Shown here: positions 13,315-22,028 of the stretch, piece by piece
Position numbering within the stretch: the stretch's first letter is position 1
Layout: every line of letters begins with the position of its first letter
Origin: JBMFOH01 sp049969715 [NCBI: bacterium]
GTDB taxonomy: Bacteria > DUMJ01
DNA: 25,786 bases
Direction of reading: 5' to 3'
NCBI GenBank assembly: GCA_049969715.1
Contig: JBMFOH010000024.1
Coordinates: 1-25,786, forward strand
Notes under the pieces: model-generated
The model's database searches: none
What the model was told of the DNA's origin: nothing
The model's input: the letters and a program-made list of their open reading frames with translations, nothing else
Translations under genes and position numbers: made by a program

Positions 13315-14952
13315 ATGGGAAAGATTTTAAGGATTATTCCCCTAGGAGGTTTAGGGGAGATAGGTAAAAATATGATGTTAGTGGAGACAGAAGATATTAT
13401 TGTGCTTATTGATAGCGGCCTTATGTTTCCTACTGACGAGATGCCAGGAGTAGATTATGTAATTCCTGATATTTCCTATCTACTTGAAAGGAAGGATAAA
13501 GTAAAGGCGATTATCCTTACCCACTGTCATGAGGACCACGTAGGTGGTCTTCCATATGTACTGAGGGAGATAAAGACATCTCTTATAGGAACCAGACTTA
13601 CTTTAGGTATGGTAAGAGCTAGGCTCAAAGAGTTCGGCCTCAGTAATGATGTAAAGTTTATAGAGATCCAAGAAAGAAGCAGGATAGGAATATCGAACCT
13701 TTCATTTGAATTCTTTTCGGTAAATCATAGTGTCCCAGGAAATGTTGGGGTTGCGATCCATTCTCCTGTTGGTACTATAGTACATAGTGGTGATTTCAAG
13801 TTTGATCATACCCCTGTGGATGGGAAGCTTACAGATTTTTCTAAGCTGGCTTCCCTAGGAGAGAAGGGTGTAAGGCTCCTTTTATCCGATTCCACAAATG
13901 CAGAGAGGCCTGGATATACCCCTTCAGAAAGGGTTGTAGGTGATACACTGGATAGTATTATAAAGGATTCTCCAGGGAGGGTTTTTGTCACTACCTTTGC
14001 AAGCAATATACATCGTATCCAGCAGGTATTCAATATAGCCTATAAATACAAGAGATTTGTTGCAGTTATAGGTAAAAGTATGAACAATACAGTGAATGTA
14101 GCCAGTAGCTTGGGATACTTGGACATACCACCAAATACCCTCATCAAAGACCAGTCTATCTTTGGGTTTAAGAAGAGTAGTCTTGTAATTCTTACTAGTG
14201 GTTCCCAGGGAGAACCTATGTCTGCTTTAACTAGGCTTGCCTTTCATGAGTATAAATCTATAACTATAGAGTCCGGAGATACCGTAGTAATTGCTGCTAC
14301 CCCTGTGCCAGGAAATGAAAAGATGGTGGCAAGGACAATAAATGCTCTGTTCTCTAAGGGGGCAGATGTAGTATATACTACTACCCCTGGGGTTCATGTC
14401 TCAGGACATGCAAGTATAGAGGAGCTCAAATTAATGTATTCGCTTCTAAGACCAGAATACTTTGTTCCTATCCATGGAGAGGTAAAACATCAAGTAGCTC
14501 ATTCTAAATTGATTACTTCTTTAGGTCTACCTGAGGACCATATATTTAGACTAAAAAATGGCGATGTCTTAGAGATAGGGGAGGACAATGTGAGAGTAGT
14601 AGATCATATACAATCAGGAATGACTATGGTAGATGGACTTGAACTTGGAGAGGGAGGAATGGTCTTAAGGGATAGACAGAGATTAGCTCAGGATGGCATA
14701 GTGGTTATGGTGGTTACGATGGATAAAGAAAAGGAAGAGGTGGTTGGGATACCTGAGGTTGTTGTAAGAGGTGTTGTCTATAAGGAAGAAGAGGCATTTG
14801 TTGAGGAACTTAAAGGAGAGACACTTAGAGCTTTAATTACATCTAACACCCCTGTCCTTTCTAGTGATATAATAAGAGATATAGTGGGTAAGTTTATTTA
14901 TGAAAAGACCAGAAGAAGGCCAGTAATAATTCCTGTGTTGGTAGAGGTATGA
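13315..14952 (+). CDS. rnj: Ribonuclease J
   Basis: Metallo-beta-lactamase/beta-CASP ribonuclease with 5'-3' exonuclease and endonuclease activity in mRNA decay and rRNA maturation. It has 545 residues. The zinc motif is HCHEDH (70-75), LGGLGEIGKNM is at 10-20, and the beta-CASP part has SGSQGEP near 297 and the HVSGHAS motif near 362. The C-terminal domain is present. It is the only RNase J in the window, so J1 or J2 cannot be assigned. With pnp in the same operon it makes an RNA-decay unit. The ribosome site is weak (AAGAAG). The end overlaps ftsK as ATGA. Confidence 0.95.
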   Translation: MGKILRIIPLGGLGEIGKNMMLVETEDIIVLIDSGLMFPTDEMPGVDYVIPDISYLLERKDKVKAIILTHCHEDHVGGLPYVLREIKTSLIGTRLTLGMVRARLKEFGLSNDVKFIEIQERSRIGISNLSFEFFSVNHSVPGNVGVAIHSPVGTIVHSGDFKFDHTPVDGKLTDFSKLASLGEKGVRLLLSDSTNAERPGYTPSERVVGDTLDSIIKDSPGRVFVTTFASNIHRIQQVFNIAYKYKRFVAVIGKSMNNTVNVASSLGYLDIPPNTLIKDQSIFGFKKSSLVILTSGSQGEPMSALTRLAFHEYKSITIESGDTVVIAATPVPGNEKMVARTINALFSKGADVVYTTTPGVHVSGHASIEELKLMYSLLRPEYFVPIHGEVKHQVAHSKLITSLGLPEDHIFRLKNGDVLEIGEDNVRVVDHIQSGMTMVDGLELGEGGMVLRDRQRLAQDGIVVMVVTMDKEKEEVVGIPEVVVRGVVYKEEEAFVEELKGETLRALITSNTPVLSSDIIRDIVGKFIYEKTRRRPVIIPVLVEV

Positions 14953-16802
14953 GAAGAAAAAAAAAGAGAACTAAAATATCTTTTCGTATAGTTTTTGCTT
15001 TACTCTTTATATCTATTCTTCTAGTTGGATGCATATGGCATCCAACAATCTTTTCTTACCCGTTTGAGTATATAGGATACTGGGGATTTGTTTTAGGCCT
15101 TTATCTTATATTCTTAAGATTTTTTTGGCTCTTTCTTTGGAGCTTTCCTCTCTTTGTGCTATTTAACTGGGCAGGGAACTTAGGAGAGTTGGTAAAGAAG
15201 ATTGTTGGTTCTGAGATTCCCCTTATTCTTATAGTAGCCACTCCTATAACCCTTTGGATTATAAAAGAGACTATAGATGTTTCCAAGGCTAAGACTAAAG
15301 AAAAGGATCGGATTAAAGAGAAGAGGGTTTTTGTCCCTCCAATGTCTTTAAAGGAAAAAGAGGTTTCTTCTGAGAAGATTCAGAAGAAGCAGCCAGCGAT
15401 AAGTTCTATAGAGACGGTAGATTCTAATTATAAGATGCCGCCATTTTCCCTTCTCAATGAACCTGCTAAAAGACAGAAGAGTGAGGATGTAGGCCATAAT
15501 GGGGAACTTCTTGAGGTTACCCTTGAAAGTTTTGGAGTAGATGCAAAGGTTGTAAATACGGTTATAGGTCCTACCGTTACTAGATATGAATTAGCTTTAG
15601 CTACAGGGGTAAAGGTAAATTCTATAATGAAACTTTCTAATGATATTGCCCTTGCCCTTGCTGCCCCTCAGATAAGGATAGAATCTCCTATTCCGGGTAA
15701 ATCTCTCCTAGGGATAGAGGTTCCAAATAAGAAGATTACAATGGTGACTATAAGAGAGATCATAGAGAGCGAGGAGTTTATAGGGAAAAAATCCCGCCTT
15801 ACACTTGGTATTGGAAAGGATATTGCCGGTAAGGTTATAACAGATAGCTTAGAGGATATGCCACATCTTTTGATAGGTGGTACTACTGGTTCTGGTAAGA
15901 GTGTATGTCTGAATGCCCTAGTTATAAGTCTTCTGTATAAATCTGACCCTTCTATCTTAAGGATTGCTATGATAGACCCCAAAAGAGTAGAGCTTACTCA
16001 ATATGAAGGTTTACCTCATCTTTGGGCTCCGATAGTTACAGACCCAGAACTTTCTGTGAAGTTGCTACGATTCCTCACTAAAGAGATGGATACCAGGTAT
16101 GGGCTCTTTAGAGAGAACGGGGTAAGAAATATCCAAGGATATAACCAAAAGAATAAAGACCACCCTCTTCCTTATATCGTAGTTATTGTTGATGAGTTGG
16201 CTGATCTTATGATGATGTCTCCTAAGGAGATAGAGAAATTGATATGTAGGTTGGCTCAGATGGCAAGAGCTACAGGGATTCATATAATATTGGCTACTCA
16301 GAGACCATCGGTAGATGTTATAACTGGGCTTATAAAGGCAAATTTTCCTTCCCGTATAGCTTTTGCAGTATCTTCTCAGGCTGATTCTCGCGTTATACTA
16401 GATATGGCAGGAGCAGAAAAGCTCCTTGGTAAAGGAGATATGCTCTATTCTCCTGTATGGGCTATGAAACCCATAAGGGTCCAGGGTGCCTATGTCTCTG
16501 ATGATGAGATAGAAAAGGTATTAAACTTTTGGAAGTCTCAAGGAGCACCAAAATATGCAGTTACTCAAGAGGATTTAGAGCTCGAAGAGGTAGAGGTATC
16601 TTTAGACGGAGGGGATAGTGATGAATATCTAGAGGAGGCGAAAAGAATCCTTAAGCAGAAGGGGACGATATCTACTAGCTTGCTCCAGAGGATGCTTAGG
16701 ATTGGCTATGGAAGGGCAGCAAGGATTATCGACCTTCTAGAAGCAGAGGGATATGTAGAAAGGGGTGATGATGGTAGAGTAAGAGTGGTAAGGATGGGAT
16801 AA
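14949..16802 (+). CDS. ftsK: FtsK/SpoIIIE DNA translocase
   Basis: Septal double-stranded DNA pump that clears chromosome ends at division. It has 617 residues, shorter than most members. The N-terminal membrane part (about 10-110) has three or four hydrophobic helices, followed by a short charged linker (about 112-180) instead of the long one in E. coli. The alpha/beta motor has Walker A GGTTGSGKS (310-318) and Walker B VVIVDE (411-416). The C-terminal gamma winged helix (about 552-617) contains KGTISTSLLQRMLRIGYGRAARI, which recognises polar sequence guides. It starts on the RNase J stop (ATGA). A 9-bp perfect hairpin lies in its first 100 bases. Confidence 0.95.
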   Translation: MRRKKKRTKISFRIVFALLFISILLVGCIWHPTIFSYPFEYIGYWGFVLGLYLIFLRFFWLFLWSFPLFVLFNWAGNLGELVKKIVGSEIPLILIVATPITLWIIKETIDVSKAKTKEKDRIKEKRVFVPPMSLKEKEVSSEKIQKKQPAISSIETVDSNYKMPPFSLLNEPAKRQKSEDVGHNGELLEVTLESFGVDAKVVNTVIGPTVTRYELALATGVKVNSIMKLSNDIALALAAPQIRIESPIPGKSLLGIEVPNKKITMVTIREIIESEEFIGKKSRLTLGIGKDIAGKVITDSLEDMPHLLIGGTTGSGKSVCLNALVISLLYKSDPSILRIAMIDPKRVELTQYEGLPHLWAPIVTDPELSVKLLRFLTKEMDTRYGLFRENGVRNIQGYNQKNKDHPLPYIVVIVDELADLMMMSPKEIEKLICRLAQMARATGIHIILATQRPSVDVITGLIKANFPSRIAFAVSSQADSRVILDMAGAEKLLGKGDMLYSPVWAMKPIRVQGAYVSDDEIEKVLNFWKSQGAPKYAVTQEDLELEEVEVSLDGGDSDEYLEEAKRILKQKGTISTSLLQRMLRIGYGRAARIIDLLEAEGYVERGDDGRVRVVRMG

Positions 16803-16849
16803 GCAGCTTTTCTAATTTTATTAAAAATCTTGTATAGGAGGGATAAAGA

Positions 16850-17836
16850 ATGAAGAAGTTTTTGGTGGCAATATTGATTATAGGTTTAATTATAGTGTCT
16901 GTACCAATGAGCTATGCTACAAACATAAAGGTTGGGGTAGTGTATGATGTGGGTGGAAGAGGAGACAAGAGTTTTAACGATGCTGCTTACAAGGGATTGC
17001 AGGATGCCATAAAGAAACTTGGAGTAGAGGGAAAAGATGTGGAACCAGGTGCAGGGGGAGCAAACAGAGAGGAACTTTTAAGGCTTCTTGCTGAACAGGG
17101 CTATGACCTTGTTATAGGCGTAGGTTTCCTATTTACCGATGCATTAACAAAGGTGGCTAAGGAGTTCCCCAATACCAAGTTTGCAATTGTAGACGGTGTA
17201 GTAGAAGGACTTCCGAATGTTCGTTCTTTGACATTCACCGAGCATGAAGGTTCATTCTTGGTAGGTGCTATAGCCGGTCTTATGACAAAGACAAACAAGG
17301 TAGGTTTTGTTGGCGGGATGGATATGGACCTGATCCACAAGTTTGAGGCAGGATATAAGGCTGGAGTAAAGTATGTAAATCCCAAGGCACAGGTTTTAGT
17401 AAATTATATAGGTGTTACTGGGGATGCATTTAAAGACCCAGTTAAAGGTAAAGAACTGGCTCTTTCTCAATTTAAGCAGGGAGCAGATATAGTCTACCAT
17501 GCTTCAGGAGCATCTGGAGAAGGGGTTATAGAGGCGGCAAAAGAGATGAAGAAGTTTGCCATAGGAGTAGATTCTGACCAGAACTGGATTGCCCCTGGTT
17601 ATGTGCTCACGAGTATGCTTAAGAGGGTGGATGTGGCAGTATATAATACTATAGAGGACGTAGTGAAGGGCAAATTTACTGGTGGAATAAAGATTTACGG
17701 CCTTAAAGAGAATGGTGTGGGTGTGGCATATGACCAGTATAATGCCAATTTGATACCTGCATCTGTGAGAAATAAGATCAGTGAACTAAAGATAGATATA
17801 ATAAAGGGTAAGATAAAGGTTCCTTCTACTAGGTAG
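16850..17836 (+). CDS. BMP-family nucleoside-binding protein of an ABC importer
   Basis: 328 residues. The N-terminal signal peptide (about 1-23, MKKFLVAILIIGLIIV...SYA) has no lipobox cysteine, so it looks like a signal-peptidase-I substrate. The mature part is a periplasmic-binding fold of the BMP/PnrA family: GVVYDVGGRGDKSFNDAAYKGL, then DLVIGVGFLFTDAL, EGSFLVGAIAGLM, and GVDSDQNWIAPG. Family members bind purine nucleosides or riboflavin. The ribosome site AGGAGGGAT is one of the best in the window, fitting a protein made in excess over its transporter. It is followed by its ATPase and two permeases. The 47-base gap from ftsK holds no clear promoter or terminator. Confidence 0.92.
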   Translation: MKKFLVAILIIGLIIVSVPMSYATNIKVGVVYDVGGRGDKSFNDAAYKGLQDAIKKLGVEGKDVEPGAGGANREELLRLLAEQGYDLVIGVGFLFTDALTKVAKEFPNTKFAIVDGVVEGLPNVRSLTFTEHEGSFLVGAIAGLMTKTNKVGFVGGMDMDLIHKFEAGYKAGVKYVNPKAQVLVNYIGVTGDAFKDPVKGKELALSQFKQGADIVYHASGASGEGVIEAAKEMKKFAIGVDSDQNWIAPGYVLTSMLKRVDVAVYNTIEDVVKGKFTGGIKIYGLKENGVGVAYDQYNANLIPASVRNKISELKIDIIKGKIKVPSTR

Positions 17837-17840
17837 AGGA

Positions 17841-19340
17841 ATGGAAGATACCTATATCCTTGAGACTCAGAATATAGTTAAACACTTCCCTGGAGTTTTA
17901 GCTAACGATAATGTGAGTATATCTGTAATGGAAGGAGAGATACACTCTGTTATAGGAGAGAACGGAGCAGGAAAGACCACATTAATGAATATTATATATG
18001 GTCTTATCCGTCCAGAGAGAGGAAGGATTCTAGTTAGAGGTAAAGAGGTAAATATTTCTAGTCCTGCAGTTGCTATTAAGCTAGGGATAGGAATGGTGCA
18101 CCAGCATTTTATGCTGGTGCCACCGTTTACTGTGTGGGAAAATATTGTCTTAGGGAAGGAAAGAACGAAAAGGGGAGGTTTAGATAAAGAAAACATATAT
18201 TCAGAATTGAAAAAACTTATAGATGATTATAAGTTCAATATACCCTTAGATGAAAAGGTAGAGAACCTTCCGGTTGGGATTGCTCAAAAGGTAGAACTTA
18301 TTAAACTCTTATATAGAGGAGCAGAGATCCTTATTTTAGATGAACCTACTGCCCTCTTGGTTCCTCAAGAGGTAGAAGAACTCTTTGAAACCTTATATGC
18401 ATTGAAGTCTCAAGGTAAGACAATAATATTTATATCTCACAAACTAAAGGAAGTATTGAGGATATCAGATAGGATTACTGTAATGAGAAAGGGAAAGGTA
18501 GTAGGGGTACTGAATAGAGATGAGGCTGATGAAGAGACCTTGGCTCAGCTTATGATAGGGAAGACACTTGAACCTGTTCGTTCTGTAATTTCTCAGAGGC
18601 AAGAAGAGATATTGAGACTTGAAAATATAAAATTATCTCCTAAGTTAAAACGGATAGACCTCTCCCTATATAAAGGAGAGATTCTAGGGTTAGCTGGAGT
18701 AGAAGGAAATGGCCAGAGGGAACTTTTAGATATTATTACAGGGCTTACCGTCCCTGAGGATGGAAGGATATTCTTTGCTGGTAAAGAGGTCCAACACGTA
18801 GACCCTAAGACGATAAGAGAGATAGGTATAGGATTTATTCCAGAAGATAGACAGGTGATGGGACTCATTTTAGATTTCTCTGTAGCAGAAAATATTATCC
18901 TAGGAAGGCATTATAGACCCCCATATACTATAGGGGAGAGACTAAATCTTCCTGTAATATACCGAGATGCTGAAGACATAGTGAAAAGATATGATATAAG
19001 GACCTCTTCCATATATAAGGCAGTTAGATTTCTCTCTGGGGGAAATCAGCAAAAGGTAATATTGGGGAGGGAATTATCTGCTAATCCACTTGTTCTTGTG
19101 GCTTCCCAGCCTACTAGAGGGCTAGATATAGGTGCTACAGAGATGATACATAGTTTACTATTGGATGCAAAAAGGAACGGAATGGCTGTGCTTTTGCATT
19201 CTTCAGACTTAGATGAGATTATATCTCTAAGTGATAGGATAGCGGTTATGTATGAGGGTGAGATAGTAGGTGTTTTTTCTTCCAAAGAGGTAGATGAAAC
19301 AGCCCTAGGGTTATATATGACTGGAGTTAGGAAGGATTAG
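17841..19340 (+). CDS. Nucleoside ABC transporter ATP-binding protein (YufO-like, two ABC domains)
   Basis: 499 residues with two fused ABC domains. The first has Walker A GENGAGKTT (39-47), Q-loop region GMVHQHFMLVP, a modified signature LPVGIAQKVELIK and Walker B ILILDEPTA (163-171). The second has a degenerate Walker A (GVEGNGQRE), a canonical signature LSGGNQQKVILGREL and SQPTRGLD in place of a DEP Walker B. This two-domain pattern with a weakened second site is usual for the sugar/nucleoside (RbsA, YufO) class. It powers uptake with the preceding BMP protein and the two permeases. Four bases separate it from the BMP gene. A strong inverted repeat lies at 18095-18124. Confidence 0.93.
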   Translation: MEDTYILETQNIVKHFPGVLANDNVSISVMEGEIHSVIGENGAGKTTLMNIIYGLIRPERGRILVRGKEVNISSPAVAIKLGIGMVHQHFMLVPPFTVWENIVLGKERTKRGGLDKENIYSELKKLIDDYKFNIPLDEKVENLPVGIAQKVELIKLLYRGAEILILDEPTALLVPQEVEELFETLYALKSQGKTIIFISHKLKEVLRISDRITVMRKGKVVGVLNRDEADEETLAQLMIGKTLEPVRSVISQRQEEILRLENIKLSPKLKRIDLSLYKGEILGLAGVEGNGQRELLDIITGLTVPEDGRIFFAGKEVQHVDPKTIREIGIGFIPEDRQVMGLILDFSVAENIILGRHYRPPYTIGERLNLPVIYRDAEDIVKRYDIRTSSIYKAVRFLSGGNQQKVILGRELSANPLVLVASQPTRGLDIGATEMIHSLLLDAKRNGMAVLLHSSDLDEIISLSDRIAVMYEGEIVGVFSSKEVDETALGLYMTGVRKD

Positions 19341-19342
19341 AG

Positions 19343-20422
19343 ATGACAAGACGGATTCTTATATCTATCTTGGCTCCTTTCTTTGCTGTTGTCTTGGCTT
19401 TTCTTTTAGGGGCAATAGTAATAGCTTTCTTGGGACAGAACCCCATTTATGTCTATAAGGTTTTATTTTCCAACTCCATAACCAATATAGATGGATGGGG
19501 TTATGTACTCTTTAATGCTACTCCATTTATCTTTAGTGGACTAGCGGTAGCTTTAGCCTTTAAGGGTGGACTTTTTAATATAGGTGTTGAGGGACAGATA
19601 TATATGGGGGCATTTGCTAGTGCTTTGGTAGGGATCACAGTGAATCTTCCCCCTATATTAGAGATTTCTCTAGCACTTCTTTTTGGGATGATAATAGGTG
19701 GGTTTTGGGGATTGATCCCTGGGTTTTTGAAGGCTCGCTTTGGAGCCCATGAGGTAATAAATACTATAATGTTGAATTTTATTGCAATGGCTCTTACTAA
19801 CTATCTAGTAAATAATCCTTTCAAAGAACAGGGACAGATAAATCCTATCCCTCAGACAAAAGAATTGTATAGTGGAGCAATTATACCAAGGGTCTATCCC
19901 ATGCTTAATAGACTTGGGATAAAGATGTCTCCTAGTGTCCCTTTAAACTATACATTCTTTCTTGCTCTAGTTTTCTGTCTTCTTACCTGGTATCTATTAG
20001 AAAGGACTAGGTGGGGATATGAGATCAAGGCGGTGGGATTAAACCCCAAAGCTAGTCGGTATGGTGGGATAAAACCAGAATTTATAGTCATTCTTACTAT
20101 GTTTTTGAGCGGAGCCTTAGGAGGTTTAGGGGGAATTAATGATGTAATGGGATATAGATATAGATTTCTTGATGGATTCTCCCATGGGATAGGTTTTACT
20201 GGTATTGCAGTTGCCCTTTTAGGTAAGAGTAATCCAATTGGTATTATCTTTGCTAGCATCCTCTTTGGGATACTCGACAGAGGGGCTTTGGCAATGGATG
20301 TCTTTACAAATACTCCTAGAGAGCTTATCCAGGTAATTCAGGCAATTATCATCATTTTCGTAGCTATAGGGAATGAGTTGATCTTTAGACTACTTATGAG
20401 ACTAGAGAGGGAAAGGGAATGA
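19343..20422 (+). CDS. Nucleoside ABC transporter permease 1 (YufP-like)
   Basis: 359 residues, about nine to ten membrane helices, BPD_transp_2 family. The conserved GGLFNIGVEGQIYMGAFA sits near 74-91, and FGAHEVINTIMLNFIA and ASRYGGI follow in cytoplasmic loops that contact the ATPase. It pairs with the next gene as a heterodimeric channel. The start is two bases after the ATPase stop; the end overlaps the second permease as ATGA. Confidence 0.92.
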   Translation: MTRRILISILAPFFAVVLAFLLGAIVIAFLGQNPIYVYKVLFSNSITNIDGWGYVLFNATPFIFSGLAVALAFKGGLFNIGVEGQIYMGAFASALVGITVNLPPILEISLALLFGMIIGGFWGLIPGFLKARFGAHEVINTIMLNFIAMALTNYLVNNPFKEQGQINPIPQTKELYSGAIIPRVYPMLNRLGIKMSPSVPLNYTFFLALVFCLLTWYLLERTRWGYEIKAVGLNPKASRYGGIKPEFIVILTMFLSGALGGLGGINDVMGYRYRFLDGFSHGIGFTGIAVALLGKSNPIGIIFASILFGILDRGALAMDVFTNTPRELIQVIQAIIIIFVAIGNELIFRLLMRLERERE

Positions 20423-21309
20423 TTGGAAGTATCTTTTCTTTAGAGGTTTTAGCATCGGCATTACGGATGTCTGTTCCTCTTACCTTTGCTGCCCTTGGAG
20501 GGGTGTATAGTGAAAGAGGCGGGGTAGTAAATATAGCCTTAGAGGGGATAATGCTTGTAGGTGCCTTTGGGGCGGTATTGGGTGCGTATCTTACAGGTAA
20601 CTCCTGGATAGGGTTATTAGTGGCAATGAGTTTCGGCCTTTTGATTGCCCTTATCCATGCGGTTGTATCAATAACCTTTAGGATTAATCAGATAGTCAGT
20701 GGAACAGCATTAAATATAATGGCTACAGGGCTTACTACTTTTCTTTCTAGGCTGATCTTTAAGGCTGCCGGCTCCTCTCCTCATATAGAGGGTATGACTC
20801 AGTGGTATATTCCAGGAATAGGTGGAAGTGTATCCCCTCTTATGGTGATAATGTTTTTGAGTATTATCTTGAGTCAATTTGTAATATTCCGGACTAGATA
20901 TGGACTAAGACTTAGGGCATGTGGAGAGAATCCGTTTGCTGCCGATAGCTTAGGGATAAATGTTATAAGAATGAGGTATAGCGGAGTTTTGATAAGTGGT
21001 GCCCTTGGAGGGTTAGGGGGAGCTTTTTTGAGTCTAGAACATGCCCGTGTCTTTGTAGAAGGGATGACGACAGGAAGAGGTTTTATAGCCCTAGCAGCTA
21101 TGATCTTTGGAAGATGGACTCCTATAGGTTCATTTGGTGCCTGTTTTTTATTTGGGTTTGCAGAAGCCTTAAGGATGAGATTGGAGGGTTTAGGTATCCC
21201 TACTCAATTTATTCAGATGATACCTTACATAATCACTATGCTTGTACTAGTAGGAGTCGTTGGAAGGGCAGTTGCACCTGCTTATGATGGGGTACCTTTT
21301 GAGAAGTGA
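20419..21309 (+). CDS. Nucleoside ABC transporter permease 2 (YufQ-like)
   Basis: 296 residues, about eight to nine membrane helices, BPD_transp_2 family. Conserved segments are GGVVNIALEGIMLVGAFG (near 31-48), INQIVSGTALNIMATGLT and GRGFIALAAMIFGRWTP. It is shorter than permease 1, as usual for the YufP/YufQ pair. It overlaps permease 1 (ATGA) and rodZ (GTGA), so translation of the transporter and the cell-shape gene is linked. Confidence 0.92.
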   Translation: MIGSIFSLEVLASALRMSVPLTFAALGGVYSERGGVVNIALEGIMLVGAFGAVLGAYLTGNSWIGLLVAMSFGLLIALIHAVVSITFRINQIVSGTALNIMATGLTTFLSRLIFKAAGSSPHIEGMTQWYIPGIGGSVSPLMVIMFLSIILSQFVIFRTRYGLRLRACGENPFAADSLGINVIRMRYSGVLISGALGGLGGAFLSLEHARVFVEGMTTGRGFIALAAMIFGRWTPIGSFGACFLFGFAEALRMRLEGLGIPTQFIQMIPYIITMLVLVGVVGRAVAPAYDGVPFEK

Positions 21310-22028
21310 ATGGGAGAAAACTTGGGGATATTCTTAAAGAGAGAAGAGAGGCCCTTAACCTAAGTATAAAAGAAGTTGCTGATGCTACTAAGTTGAAGAA
21401 GAGTATAATTGTTGCGCTAGAAAATGGAGACTATAGAGAACTTCCAGAGCCTGTGTATATCCGTGGCTTTTTGAAGTTGTATGCCTTAGTATTGGGGCTA
21501 GACTACAGAGAATTGTCTCTTTTATTGGACAAAGAATTAGAATCAGCTGGTAAGGTAGAGAAGGAGTATGAGGAAGAAAAACGTAATTTATTCTTGCCTT
21601 TACTTACTCTGATTATCGTTATAGGAGTAGTTGTCTCTATATTTTATTTCCTATCCTTGAGAAGGCAGTTGCAAAATCCTAAGATCCTAGGGCAACCCCC
21701 ACCCATATCTAATCCTATACAACAGCCAGTTCAAGGGTCTTCTCAGTCTTCTTCACCTGAAGGTGCAAAGAAGATTGAACCTATCAAGAAAGAGGTAGTA
21801 GTAGATATAGAGGGCTTAGATTATTCTTGGCTTAGGGTAACAGTTGATAATAACAAGGTTTTTGAAGGATTTATCAATAAAGGCGACCACTTTGAATGGA
21901 AAGGCGTAGATAGGATAAAGATAAGAATTGGAAATGCTGGTGGTGTCAGTGTTATTGTAAATGGTCAGGATTTGGGAGTCTTAGGGAAAAGAGGAGAAGT
22001 TTTGGAGAGAGAATTTTTGCCAAAATGA
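21306..22028 (+). CDS. rodZ: RodZ-like cell shape protein
   Basis: 240 residues. The N-terminal Xre-type helix-turn-helix (about 4-70) starts LGDILKERREALNLSIKEVADATKLKK and contains ENGDYRELPEPVYIRGFLKLYA, diagnostic for RodZ. One membrane helix lies near 93-115 (LFLPLLTLIIVIGVVVSIFYF). A proline/serine/glutamine-rich linker and a C-terminal DUF4115-like beta domain (about 165-240) complete it. RodZ anchors MreB to the membrane in rods. The GTG start overlaps the preceding stop. The position before rimO and cinA matches the Bacillus ymfM locus. Confidence 0.9.
   Translation: MNGRKLGDILKERREALNLSIKEVADATKLKKSIIVALENGDYRELPEPVYIRGFLKLYALVLGLDYRELSLLLDKELESAGKVEKEYEEEKRNLFLPLLTLIIVIGVVVSIFYFLSLRRQLQNPKILGQPPPISNPIQQPVQGSSQSSSPEGAKKIEPIKKEVVVDIEGLDYSWLRVTVDNNKVFEGFINKGDHFEWKGVDRIKIRIGNAGGVSVIVNGQDLGVLGKRGEVLEREFLPK

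Noticed and set aside
16803-16849. Separate promoter for the nucleoside-binding protein gene
   Set aside because: The gap is A/T-rich but shows no TATGnTAWAAT core nor a spaced -35/-10 pair; only the ribosome site is clear.
18708-19120. Degenerate second ABC domain in the transporter ATPase as damage
   Set aside because: The altered Walker A and the SQPTRGLD form are usual for the RbsA/YufO class.
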